This document shows, piece by piece, positions 34,901 to 43,993 of a stretch of DNA of 64,000 bases. A program made the position numbers and the translations under genes. The notes below the pieces were generated by a model. The model searched no databases. It was not told the origin of the DNA and worked only from the letters and a program-made list of their open reading frames with translations. Positions within the stretch are counted from its first letter, which is position 1. Each line of letters starts with the position of its first letter. The DNA comes from Rhodospirillaceae bacterium (GTDB lineage Bacteria > Pseudomonadota > Alphaproteobacteria > Rhodospirillales > Rhodospirillaceae), in assembly GCA_947476695.1 (NCBI GenBank), contig CANJRD010000001.1, forward strand, positions 186,001 to 250,000, in the 5' to 3' direction.

Positions 34901-36619
34901 TCATGCCTCCGCTGCCGTGGAGACCGCGTAACGGCCCTTGCCGCCGCGCTTGGCCTGATACATGGCCGCGTCGGCACGCGCGAGCAGATGGTCGAGCTTT
35001 TCGTCGCCCGGGGTCCAGAGCGCGATGCCGATGGAGAAGCCGAGCGGCTTCTCCGTGCCGGCAGAGAACGGCGCGAGGTCGGCGGCGGCTTTCAGCAGAC
35101 GCTCGGCGCGCTGGACGCCAATCGCAAGATCGGCCGTGTTCAGCCACAGCGCGAATTCGTCGCCGCCCAGGCGCGCGACCATATCGGTCGGGCGGACCTG
35201 CTGCACCAGGATGTCGCGGGCTTTCTGCAGCACCAAGTCGCCGGTCTGATGGCCAAACGTGTCGTTGACGGGCTTGAAGTTATCGAGATCGACGTAGATC
35301 AGCGTCGAGGTCATGCTGCCCGGCGCGTTGCGATCCTGACGCATGATGAAACGTTGCAGACCGTCGACAAAGGCGCTGCGATTGAGCAGGCCCGTCAGCC
35401 CGTCCGTGCGCGCGAGGCGCAGCATGCGCTCATGATTGGTAAGCTGTGCGATGGTGATGCCGATCTGATTGGCGATATCGCTGATCAGCAAACGGTCGTC
35501 GTCGGTCCACGGGCCGCGTTCGATCTTGCGCCACAACACCGCAGCCCCGTTGGAGCCGGACTGATACAGCGCTGGCGACGCCAGCACCTGCCAATCGCCG
35601 AGCACCATCTCCGCCGCCGCCGCGCCGTTGGCCAACGACGACAGGACTGCGGCCGTGTCGGTGCCGACGCCGTCGCCGAAGCTTGCGGCCAGCTGGACGC
35701 CGAGTGTCGCCGTTGCGTCCGCATCGTCGGGCGCAACGCGGAATATCTGGCAATGCTCGGCCCCGAGGCCTCGCGCCAGGGCGTCGGCGGCCACGTTCAG
35801 CATGGCCAACGGATCGACTTCGTCGCGGAACGCACGGATGATGCGCGTCAACACGCGCTCACGGTTACGGACGCGCGTGAGCGTGTTTTCACGGTCACGC
35901 GCGTCGGTCACATCGCGGCAGACGCCGCGCGCGCCGATCCAGCGGCCGTCGGTGTCGGTCAGCGGCATCGCGGAAACGACCACGCAGGCGGTGCGGCCAT
36001 CGGCGCGCTTCAGCCAAAACTCTTCGCTCTCGATGCGGCGCGTGGTGAGGAACGGCATGTCGGTGCCAAATCCGACGTCGCTGGCGACCAGCGTGGCCGG
36101 ATCGGAAGCGATCAGCGCTTCGGGCGTATAGCCCATCGCGCCACGCGACGGCACGAAGACGAAACGCCGGGCGCGGCTGATCTCCCACGGGAAATCGGCC
36201 GAGATATCGATGAAATCCTTATAGCGGCGGCGGCTTTCCACCAAGGCGACACGCAGCGTGTTGTCGAGCGTCAGGTCGCGCACGAAGACCAGCGCGCCCG
36301 CGCTGTCGGACAACGGCACGATGGTGATCTGCAAATGCTGGAGGTGCGCCCCCTGACCGACATCGAGCATGTCGACCACCGCGCGGTCTTGCGTTGCGGC
36401 GCGGCGCGCGGCGGCGGCCAGCTTGTCGAGGTCCTCGGGACTTAGGCGTGTGGCGAATTCCTGCGCGAGCGGATTGCCGGGTCTGAAGCCGTCGCCACCA
36501 ATGCAGAACACCGGCTCCTCATAGCGGCGCAATGATTCGGAGGAGACGCCCAGAACCGCGGTATCAAACGCCGGCGCGAGACCCGACGCCGGGCGCGAGG
36601 CCGTTAATGACGACGCCAT
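34901..36619 (-). CDS. Diguanylate cyclase with PAS and GAF-like sensor domains
   Basis: A 572-residue soluble protein that makes cyclic di-GMP. N-terminal residues ~20-120 and ~125-240 are PAS-like (ISADFPWEISRARRFVFVPS, then GRWIGARGVCRDVTDARDRE as the PAC end). About 250-400 is GAF-like. The GGDEF domain starts at TDGLTGLLNRSAF; the active loop is GGDEF (485-489), with inhibitory I-site RPTD at 476-479, five residues before. No transmembrane helix or EAL domain is seen. It is divergent from dapD and precedes DUF2336 by 31 nt. Confidence 0.92.
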   Translation of the reverse strand: MASSLTASRPASGLAPAFDTAVLGVSSESLRRYEEPVFCIGGDGFRPGNPLAQEFATRLSPEDLDKLAAAARRAATQDRAVVDMLDVGQGAHLQHLQITIVPLSDSAGALVFVRDLTLDNTLRVALVESRRRYKDFIDISADFPWEISRARRFVFVPSRGAMGYTPEALIASDPATLVASDVGFGTDMPFLTTRRIESEEFWLKRADGRTACVVVSAMPLTDTDGRWIGARGVCRDVTDARDRENTLTRVRNRERVLTRIIRAFRDEVDPLAMLNVAADALARGLGAEHCQIFRVAPDDADATATLGVQLAASFGDGVGTDTAAVLSSLANGAAAAEMVLGDWQVLASPALYQSGSNGAAVLWRKIERGPWTDDDRLLISDIANQIGITIAQLTNHERMLRLARTDGLTGLLNRSAFVDGLQRFIMRQDRNAPGSMTSTLIYVDLDNFKPVNDTFGHQTGDLVLQKARDILVQQVRPTDMVARLGGDEFALWLNTADLAIGVQRAERLLKAAADLAPFSAGTEKPLGFSIGIALWTPGDEKLDHLLARADAAMYQAKRGGKGRYAVSTAAEA

Positions 36620-36758
36620 ATCTCCGATCCCCCTTCCGGATCGCAGCTCAAACTCGGCCGCGTTTCGACGCGATCTTCTTCACTCGTTTCGAGTGCATCC
36701 AACCATAGCCCGCACAAGGAAAGCGCGCCATGTCTAACCATGGCAACCGGCAGACGCG

Positions 36759-36786
36759 TTGACTACGCAAGGCCGTGGGCTATGGT
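36759..36786 (+). promoter_or_regulatory. Sigma-70-type promoter of dapD
   Basis: TTGACT (36759-36764), 16-nt spacer, TATGGT (36781-36786), about 48 nt before the dapD ATG. It lies in the divergent GGDEF/dapD intergenic region, and supports transcription of dapD-dapE independent of argB. Confidence 0.6.
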
Positions 36787-36834
36787 GCGAACCGCGCCGG
36801 CACCCCGGCGGGGGCTAGGACGAGATTAAATAAT

Positions 36835-37680
36835 ATGATGCAAATCAATGAGTTACAAGACGAAATCGAGCGCGCTTGGGAGGGCCGCGATGGCCTCAAT
36901 CCGGCGTCCGGCGGCGAGCCTGCGGATGCCGTTCGCGAAACCCTGAAGCGACTGGACCGCGGCGAGCTGCGCGTGGCCGAAAAAGGCGCTTCTGGATGGA
37001 AGGTCAACCAGTGGCTCAAGAAGGCCGTGCTGCTGTCCTTCCGCCTGAACGACATGGGCCTTATCGCCGGCGCGCCGGGTGGCGCGAGCTGGTGGGATAA
37101 GGTGCCCTCGAAGTTCGCCAACTGGACGGAATCGGAATTCAAGGCCGCCGGCTTCCGCGCCGTGCCCGGCGCGGTCGTGCGCCACTCGGCCTTCATCGGC
37201 TCGAGCGTCGTGCTGATGCCAAGCTTCGTGAACGTCGGCGCCTTCGTCGATTCGGGCAGCATGGTCGACACCTGGGCGACGGTCGGCTCCTGCGCGCAGA
37301 TCGGCAAGAACGTGCACCTGTCCGGCGGCGTCGGCATCGGCGGCGTGCTGGAACCGCTGCAAGCTGGACCTGTCATCATCGAAGACAACTGCTTCATCGG
37401 CGCGCGCTCGGAAGTCGTCGAGGGGGTGGTAGTGGAAGAAGGCGCGGTGCTCGCCATGGGCGTGTTCCTCAGCTCGACCACCAAGATCATCGATCGTTCG
37501 ACGGGCGAAGTCTTCGTCGGTCGCGTACCGAGCTATTCGGTCGTCGTGCCCGGCGCGCTGCCCGGCAAGCCATTGCCGGATGGATCGCCCGGCCCCAGCC
37601 TGGCCTGCGCTGTGATCGTGAAGCGCGTCGACGCGCAGACCCGCGCCAAGACCGCCATCAACGAGCTGCTGCGCGATTGA
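36835..37680 (+). CDS. dapD: Tetrahydrodipicolinate N-succinyltransferase
   Basis: A 281-residue left-handed beta-helix enzyme of lysine and diaminopimelate synthesis. It aligns over its full length with E. coli Dap[78 protein letters not shown]. It transfers succinyl from succinyl-CoA to the amine. Two consecutive ATGs (36835, 36838) could start it; I use the first. dapE follows after 13 nt. Confidence 0.97.
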   Translation: MMQINELQDEIERAWEGRDGLNPASGGEPADAVRETLKRLDRGELRVAEKGASGWKVNQWLKKAVLLSFRLNDMGLIAGAPGGASWWDKVPSKFANWTESEFKAAGFRAVPGAVVRHSAFIGSSVVLMPSFVNVGAFVDSGSMVDTWATVGSCAQIGKNVHLSGGVGIGGVLEPLQAGPVIIEDNCFIGARSEVVEGVVVEEGAVLAMGVFLSSTTKIIDRSTGEVFVGRVPSYSVVVPGALPGKPLPDGSPGPSLACAVIVKRVDAQTRAKTAINELLRD

Positions 37681-37693
37681 GTTCGACCCACCC

Positions 37694-38836
37694 ATGACCT
37701 TCGACGCCCTTGAACTTGCGCAAGCGCTGATCCGGCGCCCGAGCATCACGCCGGCCGATGCCGGCGCGCTCGGCGTGCTGGAAGAAGCGCTGAAATCACT
37801 GGGCTTCGACTGCCATCGCCTGCGATTTGGTGAGGGCGAAGCCGCGATCGACAATCTCTACGCCCGCCGCGGCACCGCCGGCCCCAACTTCTGCTTCGCC
37901 GGACATACCGACGTGGTGCCGGTCGGCGACGGCTGGACGCGCGAGCCCTTCGCCGGTGACGTTGTGGACGGCAATCTGTACGGACGCGGCGCGGCCGACA
38001 TGAAGGGCGCGATCGCGGCCTTCGTTGCGGCGGCGGCGAAAGCGGGCGACGTGCCCGGCTCGATCAGCCTACTGATCACCGGCGACGAAGAAGGCGACGC
38101 CATCAACGGCACCGTGAAAGTGCTGGACTGGATGAAGGAAAAGGGCGAGCACATCGACGTTTGCCTGGTCGGCGAACCGACCAACGTCACCAGCCTGGGC
38201 GACATGATCAAGATCGGCCGGCGCGGCAGCCTGACTGCTAAGCTGACGGTCTATGGCACGCCGGGCCATTCCGCCTATCCACATCTCGCCGACAATCCGA
38301 TCCCGCGCCTGATGCGCATGCTGGACGCCGTGACGGCGAAGCCGCTGGACGAAGGCAACGCGCATTTCCAAGCGTCGACGCTGGCGATCACCACCATCGA
38401 CGTCGGCAACCGCGCGACCAACGTGATCCCCGGCGTGGCGAAGGCGGGCTTCAACATCCGCTTCAACGACATCCACACCGGCGCAGCGCTGAGCGCCTGG
38501 CTGCGCAAGACATGCGACGGCTTGGCGGGCGACGCGGGTTATGACCTCGACATCAAGGTGTCGGGCGAATCGTTCCTGACGCCGCCGGGCTTGTTGAGCG
38601 ACGTGGTCAGCCGCGCCGCGGAGGAAGTTGTCGGCCGCAAGCCGGAACTGTCGACCACCGGCGGCACGTCGGATGCGCGCTTCATCAAGAACGTCTGCCC
38701 GGTCTGCGAATTCGGGATGGTCAGCCAGACGATGCACAAGGCCGACGAGCGTTGCAGCGTCGCCGACCTGAAGGCGCTGACCACGATCTACGAAAAAGTC
38801 ATCGCCGGATATTTCGCGGCGGTTCCCCGCGCATGA
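37694..38836 (+). CDS. dapE: Succinyl-diaminopimelate desuccinylase
   Basis: A 380-residue M20 zinc peptidase that removes succinate in diaminopimelate synthesis. Catalytic-site residues are FAGHTDVVP (H71, D73), GRGAADMKG (D102), the Glu pair in TGDEEGDA (E132/E133) and the dimerisation domain with [16 protein letters not shown]. Full length and frame intact. It follows dapD and overlaps the next membrane protein gene by ATGA at 38833-38836. Confidence 0.97.
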   Translation: MTFDALELAQALIRRPSITPADAGALGVLEEALKSLGFDCHRLRFGEGEAAIDNLYARRGTAGPNFCFAGHTDVVPVGDGWTREPFAGDVVDGNLYGRGAADMKGAIAAFVAAAAKAGDVPGSISLLITGDEEGDAINGTVKVLDWMKEKGEHIDVCLVGEPTNVTSLGDMIKIGRRGSLTAKLTVYGTPGHSAYPHLADNPIPRLMRMLDAVTAKPLDEGNAHFQASTLAITTIDVGNRATNVIPGVAKAGFNIRFNDIHTGAALSAWLRKTCDGLAGDAGYDLDIKVSGESFLTPPGLLSDVVSRAAEEVVGRKPELSTTGGTSDARFIKNVCPVCEFGMVSQTMHKADERCSVADLKALTTIYEKVIAGYFAAVPRA

Positions 38837-39396
38837 TGAGCACCGGACAGCTCGCGTCTGCGCTTTATGGCACGTGGCTGATCCTGAAGCTTGATCCGCG
38901 GGGTCTGACGTATTTCGAGAAAACGCCAGGCGGCTTTGCGCGCTCGTTCATCGTCGCCGCGATTCTGGCGCCGCTACAGCTGACGCATTCCATCCTGGTC
39001 TTCGATCCCACGCGGGCGCGTCTGGCCTTCCTGCCGTTCATCGTCGTGCAGATGCTGAACTACGTGCTGTCGTGGGTCACTTTCCCCTACGTGATGCTCT
39101 ATGTCACCGAATGGATCCAGCGGCGCGAGCGCTATCTGTGGCAGATGGTCGCGTACAACTGGATGCAGCTGGCGATCGCCACGCCGATCCTGATCTTCGC
39201 GATCATGGCCGACATGCATATGCTGACGGCGAAGCTGGTCGCGTTCCTGCAGCTTCTGGCGCTGGGCGTGTTCTTCACCTACCAGACGTTCCTGGCCCGC
39301 ATCGGCCTCATGGTCGGCCTGGTCACCGCGTTCGGCATCGTGCTGCTGGATTTCCTGCTGAGCCAGCTCATGGCTCACATCATCGCCCGCATCTAG
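38833..39396 (+). CDS. Conserved membrane protein downstream of dapE
   Basis: A 187-residue inner-membrane protein with about four to five hydrophobic segments, including [56 protein letters not shown] and [18 protein letters not shown]. No catalytic motif or family is recognised. The ATG (38833) is coupled to the dapE stop. The stop overlaps truA's by 4 nt (CTAG). Position suggests a conserved partner of dapE transcription only, and not necessarily a role in lysine synthesis. Confidence 0.75.
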   Translation: MMSTGQLASALYGTWLILKLDPRGLTYFEKTPGGFARSFIVAAILAPLQLTHSILVFDPTRARLAFLPFIVVQMLNYVLSWVTFPYVMLYVTEWIQRRERYLWQMVAYNWMQLAIATPILIFAIMADMHMLTAKLVAFLQLLALGVFFTYQTFLARIGLMVGLVTAFGIVLLDFLLSQLMAHIIARI

Positions 39397-40142
39397 CTCG
39401 CGTCCGGATACCCGACGTGCATCAGGCACAGCCCTGTCGACGGCGCTGTGGGGCCGCCGGCGCTGCGGTCGCGCGCGGCAAGCGCGGCGGCGACGTCGGC
39501 CGCGGTCCAGCGCCCCTCGCCCACAAGCCGCAACGTACCGACGAAATTGCGCACCTGGTGATGCAGGAATGATCGCGCGCGTGTCGTCACCGCGATCATC
39601 TCGCCGTCGCGTGTGACGTCGAGGGCATCGAGCGTCTTCACCGGCGAGTCCGCCTGGCATTGCACGGCCCGGAAGGTCGTGAAGTCGTGACGTCCGACCA
39701 GCACTTGCGCGGCCTCGTGCATCGCCTCGACATTCAGGGGCGCGGCCACCCACCACACCTGCCGCGCGTCCAGGGCGGGCGGTGCGCGGCGATTCAGAAT
39801 GAGATAGCGGTACCCGCGCTCATTCGCTGAGAACCGCGCGTGGAAGGCCTCCGTCACCTTCTCGGCGGAAATCACCGAAATCGGTCGCGGCTTCAGGTGC
39901 GCGTTCAGGGCATTTCGCACGACATCGGGGTGATCGTCGCGCGTCAGGTCGACGTGCGCGACCTGGCCGCGCGCATGCACACCGGCGTCGGTGCGCCCGG
40001 CGCCCTGCACCAGCGCGTCGATCTGGCAGTACGCGCGCGCGGCGTCTTCCAGCGCGCCCTGGATCGACGGCCCATTGGCCTGACGCTGCCAGCCGACATA
40101 GTCGGTGCCGTCGTATTCGATGGTCAGTTTGAATCGGGGCAT
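39393..40142 (-). CDS. truA: tRNA pseudouridine(38-40) synthase TruA
   Basis: A 249-residue enzyme isomerising U38-U40 in the tRNA anticodon arm. Start [20 protein letters not shown] is typical. The catalytic Asp52 is in [26 protein letters not shown] is the C-terminal signature. It starts one base after the GNAT stop (TGATATG), so translation is coupled. It is the last gene of the DUF4139-def-fmt-GNAT-truA run. Confidence 0.95.
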   Translation of the reverse strand: MPRFKLTIEYDGTDYVGWQRQANGPSIQGALEDAARAYCQIDALVQGAGRTDAGVHARGQVAHVDLTRDDHPDVVRNALNAHLKPRPISVISAEKVTEAFHARFSANERGYRYLILNRRAPPALDARQVWWVAAPLNVEAMHEAAQVLVGRHDFTTFRAVQCQADSPVKTLDALDVTRDGEMIAVTTRARSFLHHQVRNFVGTLRLVGEGRWTAADVAAALAARDRSAGGPTAPSTGLCLMHVGYPDAS

Positions 40143-40143
40143 A

Positions 40144-40728
40144 TCAGACGACGCGCGATACGTGGTCGCCGCTGGCGAGCGCTTTCGCGCGCCATTCCTC
40201 GAGCAGGATCGCCCAGCGCTCGTGATCGCGCCAGATGCCGTTGATCTGCAGGAAGCGCGGCGAGAACCCTTCTTTCCGGAAGCCGAGCCGCGCGATCAGG
40301 GCGATCGAGTTGGCGTTGCCTGGCTGCACATTGGCCTCGATACGATGCAGGCCGATCTCGTCGAAGGCCTGGTCGAGCACCAGGCTGAGGCCTTCCGCCA
40401 TATAGCCGCGCCCCGCGTAGGCCGCGTGACCGTAGTAACCGAGCGAGGCCGACGCGAAGCCGCCGCGGATGATGTCGTTGACGTTGATGACGCCCAGGAT
40501 CGTATCGTCGGCGATGCGCGCCACCACGAAGCCTTGCGCGCGGCCTTCTTCGAGCCGTTCGAGATAGCCGCGAAATGTCCCGGCGTCGGTGGCCGGGTAA
40601 ACCCACGGCTGATGGAAATCCGCGTTCGCGGTCGTGAAGGCGAGGAAATCGTCCGCGCAGTCGCGGCTTGGCGAAAATATGTACACGCGCGGGCCGCGTG
40701 CCAGAATTTTGCGCCGTCGACCGAACAT
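40144..40728 (-). CDS. GNAT N-acetyltransferase (RimJ/RimL-like)
   Basis: A 194-residue GNAT protein. The acetyl-CoA-binding stretch is [17 protein letters not shown], with the Q/R-x-x-G-x-G/A-like AGRGYMA loop. [20 protein letters not shown] then [20 protein letters not shown] are RimJ/RimL hallmarks. It may acetylate a ribosomal protein or other protein N-terminus; RimJ-type members do so in other bacteria. It lies between fmt and truA and is immediately coupled to truA. Confidence 0.85.
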   Translation of the reverse strand: MFGRRRKILARGPRVYIFSPSRDCADDFLAFTTANADFHQPWVYPATDAGTFRGYLERLEEGRAQGFVVARIADDTILGVINVNDIIRGGFASASLGYYGHAAYAGRGYMAEGLSLVLDQAFDEIGLHRIEANVQPGNANSIALIARLGFRKEGFSPRFLQINGIWRDHERWAILLEEWRAKALASGDHVSRVV

Positions 40729-40783
40729 ACCTGCGAGGCCCCTTAATTTCCGGCGGATACTTTAGATCGGACCCGCGCGTCCG

Positions 40784-40825
40784 TCAGCTGACGACGGTTA
40801 GGTAACGACGTTTAGGTGACGACGG
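40784..40825 (-). repeat. Three 14-bp tandem repeats carrying the fmt stop codon
   Basis: On the minus strand the end of fmt reads CCGTCGTCACCTAA, then ACGTCGTTACCTAA, then CCGTCGTCAGCTGA, three units of 14 nt. Each ends in a stop codon, and because 14 is not a multiple of three the stops fall in all three frames. The first (40812-40814) is the real fmt stop. Confidence 0.8.
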
Positions 40826-41723
40826 TGCCGGCCGGCAATGCATACCCGCGCAGCAGCGCATCCGCTGCCATCGGCCCCTTGCCGGCGCGCTGAACGAGGA
40901 TGGGGCGGATCGCGCCGCCCTGGCAGGCGATGGTGAGTTGGCCGTCGAGCACGGTACCGGGCGCGCCGTGGCCGTCCGCCAGCTGACACCGAAGGATACG
41001 AATGCGTTCCGCGCCGTGCGCGAACCAAGCGCCAGGCGACGACGAGAGCCCATGGATGTGGCGCAGCACCTTGGGGGCGGGTTGCGCGAAATCGATATGC
41101 GCCTCGTCCTTCGCGATCTTGGCGGCGTGGGTGACGCCGTCTGACGGCTGAACCGTGGCCGTCAAGGTGCCGGCCGCCAAACCGTCGAGCGCGGTGAGCA
41201 CCAGTTCGCCGCCCGCCGCCGCGAGCGCATCGTGCAGATCGCTTGCGGTCGTCGCGTCCGTCACCGGCACGGCCTGCTTAATCAGCATCGGCCCGGTGTC
41301 GAGACCGGCTTCCATCTGCATGATGGTGACGCCGCTTTCGCTGTCGCCGGCCATGATCGCACGTTGGATCGGTGCCGCGCCGCGCCAACGCGGCAGCAAC
41401 GAGGCGTGGATGTTGATGCAGCCCAGACGCGGCGTATCGAGCACCGCGCGCGGCAGAATCAAGCCGTAGGCCGCGACCACGGCGATCTCGGCGCCATGCG
41501 CGGCAAATTCCGCCTGCACCTCGGGCGATTTCAAGCTGACCGGTGTGAACACGGGAATGCCCGCGGCCACGGCGCGCGTCGCCACAGGCGTGGGGCGTTC
41601 CTGCTGGCCACGGCCGGCGGGGCGCGGCGGCTGGGAATAGACCGCGACGACGTCATGCTTCGGAAGAATGCGCTCGAGCGCGGCGACGGCGAAGTCCGGC
41701 GTGCCCATGAAAACGATACGCAT
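40812..41723 (-). CDS. fmt: Methionyl-tRNA formyltransferase
   Basis: A 303-residue enzyme formylating the initiator Met-tRNA. MRIVFMGTPDFAVAALERIL begins it, NIHASLLPRWRGAAPIQRAI holds the formyl-folate catalytic residues (Asn-x-His, with the SLLP loop), and MQMEAGLDTGPML contains the Asp of the active site. The C-terminal domain (about 205-303) binds tRNA. It follows def by 20 nt. Its 3' end coincides with a 14-bp tandem repeat. Confidence 0.96.
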   Translation of the reverse strand: MRIVFMGTPDFAVAALERILPKHDVVAVYSQPPRPAGRGQQERPTPVATRAVAAGIPVFTPVSLKSPEVQAEFAAHGAEIAVVAAYGLILPRAVLDTPRLGCINIHASLLPRWRGAAPIQRAIMAGDSESGVTIMQMEAGLDTGPMLIKQAVPVTDATTASDLHDALAAAGGELVLTALDGLAAGTLTATVQPSDGVTHAAKIAKDEAHIDFAQPAPKVLRHIHGLSSSPGAWFAHGAERIRILRCQLADGHGAPGTVLDGQLTIACQGGAIRPILVQRAGKGPMAADALLRGYALPAGTVVT

Positions 41724-41743
41724 GGGCGACCCCTCTCCTGGCG

Positions 41744-42277
41744 TTACTCGCCGACGGCGACGGGACGCTTGCCGAACTTTTTGTACTTGGTGAGGCGGCG
41801 CAGGATCATATTGCGCTTCAGCGTCGAGATGTGATCGACGAACAGCACGCCATCGAGATGGTCCAGCTCGTGCTGGATGACGACCGCGAGCAGACCGTCG
41901 GCCTCGAGTTCGCGCGGCGTGTTCGTCTCGTCGACGTACTGCACGCGAATTTTGTCGGGCCGGTTGACGATCTCGTACTCGTCCGGCAGCGACAGGCAGC
42001 CCTCCTCGTGCGTCTTCTTTTCGTCCGAGGACCAGACAATCTGCGGATTGACCATCTTCAGCGGCTGCGGCGCCTCACCTTCGCGGGCGGCATCGGCAAC
42101 GATGATGCGTTTGCTGACGCCGACCTGCGGCGCGGCCAGGCCGATGCCCGGCGCCTCGTACATGGTCTCGAGCATGTCGGCCATGAGCTTGGCGGTCGCC
42201 GCATCGACGGTGGCGACGGTTTCCGCCTTACGCTTCAGGCGCGGGTCGGGCGCGGTGATGATGTCCAGCAGGGCCAT
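41744..42277 (-). CDS. def: Peptide deformylase
   Basis: A 177-residue iron/zinc enzyme removing the N-formyl group from new proteins. The three motifs are GIGLAAPQVG (44-53), EEGCLSLPDE with metal-ligand C94, and QHELDHLDG with H136, E137 and H140. Length and spacing are standard. It is transcribed just ahead of fmt, which acts in the opposite direction on the same group, and 63 nt after the DUF4139 gene. Confidence 0.97.
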   Translation of the reverse strand: MALLDIITAPDPRLKRKAETVATVDAATAKLMADMLETMYEAPGIGLAAPQVGVSKRIIVADAAREGEAPQPLKMVNPQIVWSSDEKKTHEEGCLSLPDEYEIVNRPDKIRVQYVDETNTPRELEADGLLAVVIQHELDHLDGVLFVDHISTLKRNMILRRLTKYKKFGKRPVAVGE

Positions 42278-42340
42278 GGGCAGGAGATAAGGCCCGGAGC
42301 ACCGGTCGTCAATCGTGGCGAGGGGTTCGGAAATACCCGC

Positions 42341-43837
42341 CTAAGGCGTGGTTCTGACACTGTATTCCAGGATGGCGGTGCCCTTGGCCGGGATCGCCAG
42401 CGCCCATTCGGCCTGGCCCGCGGCATTCTTCGTATGGGGCAGGTTCTCCTTGGTGACGTCCCAGGCGCCCGGGATCGTTTCCACCACCCGCACATTGGCC
42501 GCCTTGCTCTTGGTGTTGCGGACGGTCACCCGCCAGACGCTGAACAGCATCTGGTCCGAGGCGTGCACGAAACTGAGCTGCTCGCGGACCACCGGCAGGT
42601 CGATGTCGCGGCCGAGATGCAGACGAATTTCGCTGCCTTCGGCGGTGTGATCGATGCGGTCTTCGCCCAGCAACTGCGCGGCGCCGTCGCTGTCCTGACC
42701 GTAGACGCGCACGACGCCCGGCGGCAGCGCGACGCCGAGACCGGCCGTATCGGCGGCCGGCGCCGGTTCCGCCGCCTTGCCGCGCGCGGGCCGCGCACGG
42801 CCTTCGTTCTTCACCACCACCTCGATCTCGGCGCGGCCTTCCTGGCGCGGCTCACCGAGCTGGGTGGTGTAGAACCAGGTCTGTCCGCGCACGACGGCAT
42901 CGCGCTTGGCTGCGATGCTGGTGGCACGCAGCAAAGCCAGCTGCTTGGTCTCGCCAGTGCCGAGCGTCACGGGACGCGCGACGGGATAGAGGTTCAGCCC
43001 ACCGAGCGATTGCGCCTCCGGCATCGCATCGGCTTTCGCCGAAGCGGCCATCGCCATGCGCATCTGCGGACGCGGCGGCTGCGGTTGCTGCACGCGATTG
43101 ATGTCACCGGCGGCGAGCTTCAGCTTGGCATTGTTGAACGAGATACCCGTGGTGTTGGTGACGGTCGCCCAGCCGGTGAGGTCGAGGCGGTTCGAATCTG
43201 TATCGTAGTTCGCGACATAATCCGCATGCCAGCCCAGTCCGGCGGTGAGATAGCTGAGCTCCAACGGGATATCGACGCCGGCCGGACCCGATGCGGTCAC
43301 AAGCAGCGTGGGCGTCGCGCGCAAGTTCGGCGGCAGCGCGTCGAAGACGATGCGCCCAGGCGAGATGCCCGTATGAATTTTGCCCGCAATCTCCAACACC
43401 AGACCGTTCTGCACCGAGAGCACCTTGGCGCGCTCGGTGATGTCGCGGCCGTTGCCGGGATTGGTGGTGACGATCGAGATTTCCTTACCGACCGATTGCT
43501 CAAGCAGGCTTTCCTGCGACATCAGGTTGAAGGCGAAGGTCTGATCGAAGATGCGCAGGTCGGCGGGCTTCACCTTGTCGTTCGCATCGAGTGCGAGATC
43601 GGCCGTCTCGGCTTGCAGATTGCGGCTGACGCCGCCGAACGCGAGACGATTCTCGCCGTCCGTCAGCCTGACAATGCGCCGCTCGCGCACCAGACCGAGA
43701 TCGCCGTTGTAGATCGTCAGCTCCGGCTCGCTGCCCGGCGCGACCGCGACGTCGGCGCCTTGCGCCGGTGCGCAGGCGATGGCCAGCAGCAACGCCGTGG
43801 AGACAAGAGTGGAGCGACGAAGGGATGATTTGTGCAC
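42341..43837 (-). CDS. DUF4139 domain secreted protein
   Basis: A 498-residue exported protein with signal peptide (about 1-27, LVSTALLLAIACAPAQGA). The N-terminal part is a conserved beta-rich domain (LTIYNGDLGLVRERR). The central and C-terminal part is the DUF4139 region, with LELSYLTAGLGWHADYVANY, TGWATVTNTTG, and SVWRVTVRNTKSKAANVRVVETIPG at the end. A Met/Pro/Gln-rich linker lies near residues 250-275. Function is unknown; the multiple beta domains suggest periplasmic binding or assembly. It precedes def on the same strand and is divergent from rmuC. Confidence 0.85.
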   Translation of the reverse strand: MHKSSLRRSTLVSTALLLAIACAPAQGADVAVAPGSEPELTIYNGDLGLVRERRIVRLTDGENRLAFGGVSRNLQAETADLALDANDKVKPADLRIFDQTFAFNLMSQESLLEQSVGKEISIVTTNPGNGRDITERAKVLSVQNGLVLEIAGKIHTGISPGRIVFDALPPNLRATPTLLVTASGPAGVDIPLELSYLTAGLGWHADYVANYDTDSNRLDLTGWATVTNTTGISFNNAKLKLAAGDINRVQQPQPPRPQMRMAMAASAKADAMPEAQSLGGLNLYPVARPVTLGTGETKQLALLRATSIAAKRDAVVRGQTWFYTTQLGEPRQEGRAEIEVVVKNEGRARPARGKAAEPAPAADTAGLGVALPPGVVRVYGQDSDGAAQLLGEDRIDHTAEGSEIRLHLGRDIDLPVVREQLSFVHASDQMLFSVWRVTVRNTKSKAANVRVVETIPGAWDVTKENLPHTKNAAGQAEWALAIPAKGTAILEYSVRTTP

Positions 43838-43993
43838 GCGGTCCTCAACAGATTACTTGCCGCACCGGATTCGGAGCGATGCTACACTCCTGCGGCGGCT
43901 GATGTTGTGGCGCGGGACTATGGCAACCACAAGGCGCTGCGCAAGGTTGTAAGATTACAAGTCGCAAAAAATGCGACAAACGAGGGAAGTTCC

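Noticed and set aside
34604-34904. ATG overlapping the diguanylate cyclase stop as the start of the next gene
   Set aside because: This frame does not encode the DUF2336 repeats; the GTG at 34869 opens the right frame.
41831-43828. A 665-residue open frame antisense to def and the DUF4139 gene
   Set aside because: Composition and lack of motifs show it is a shadow. def carries all three catalytic motifs on the other strand.
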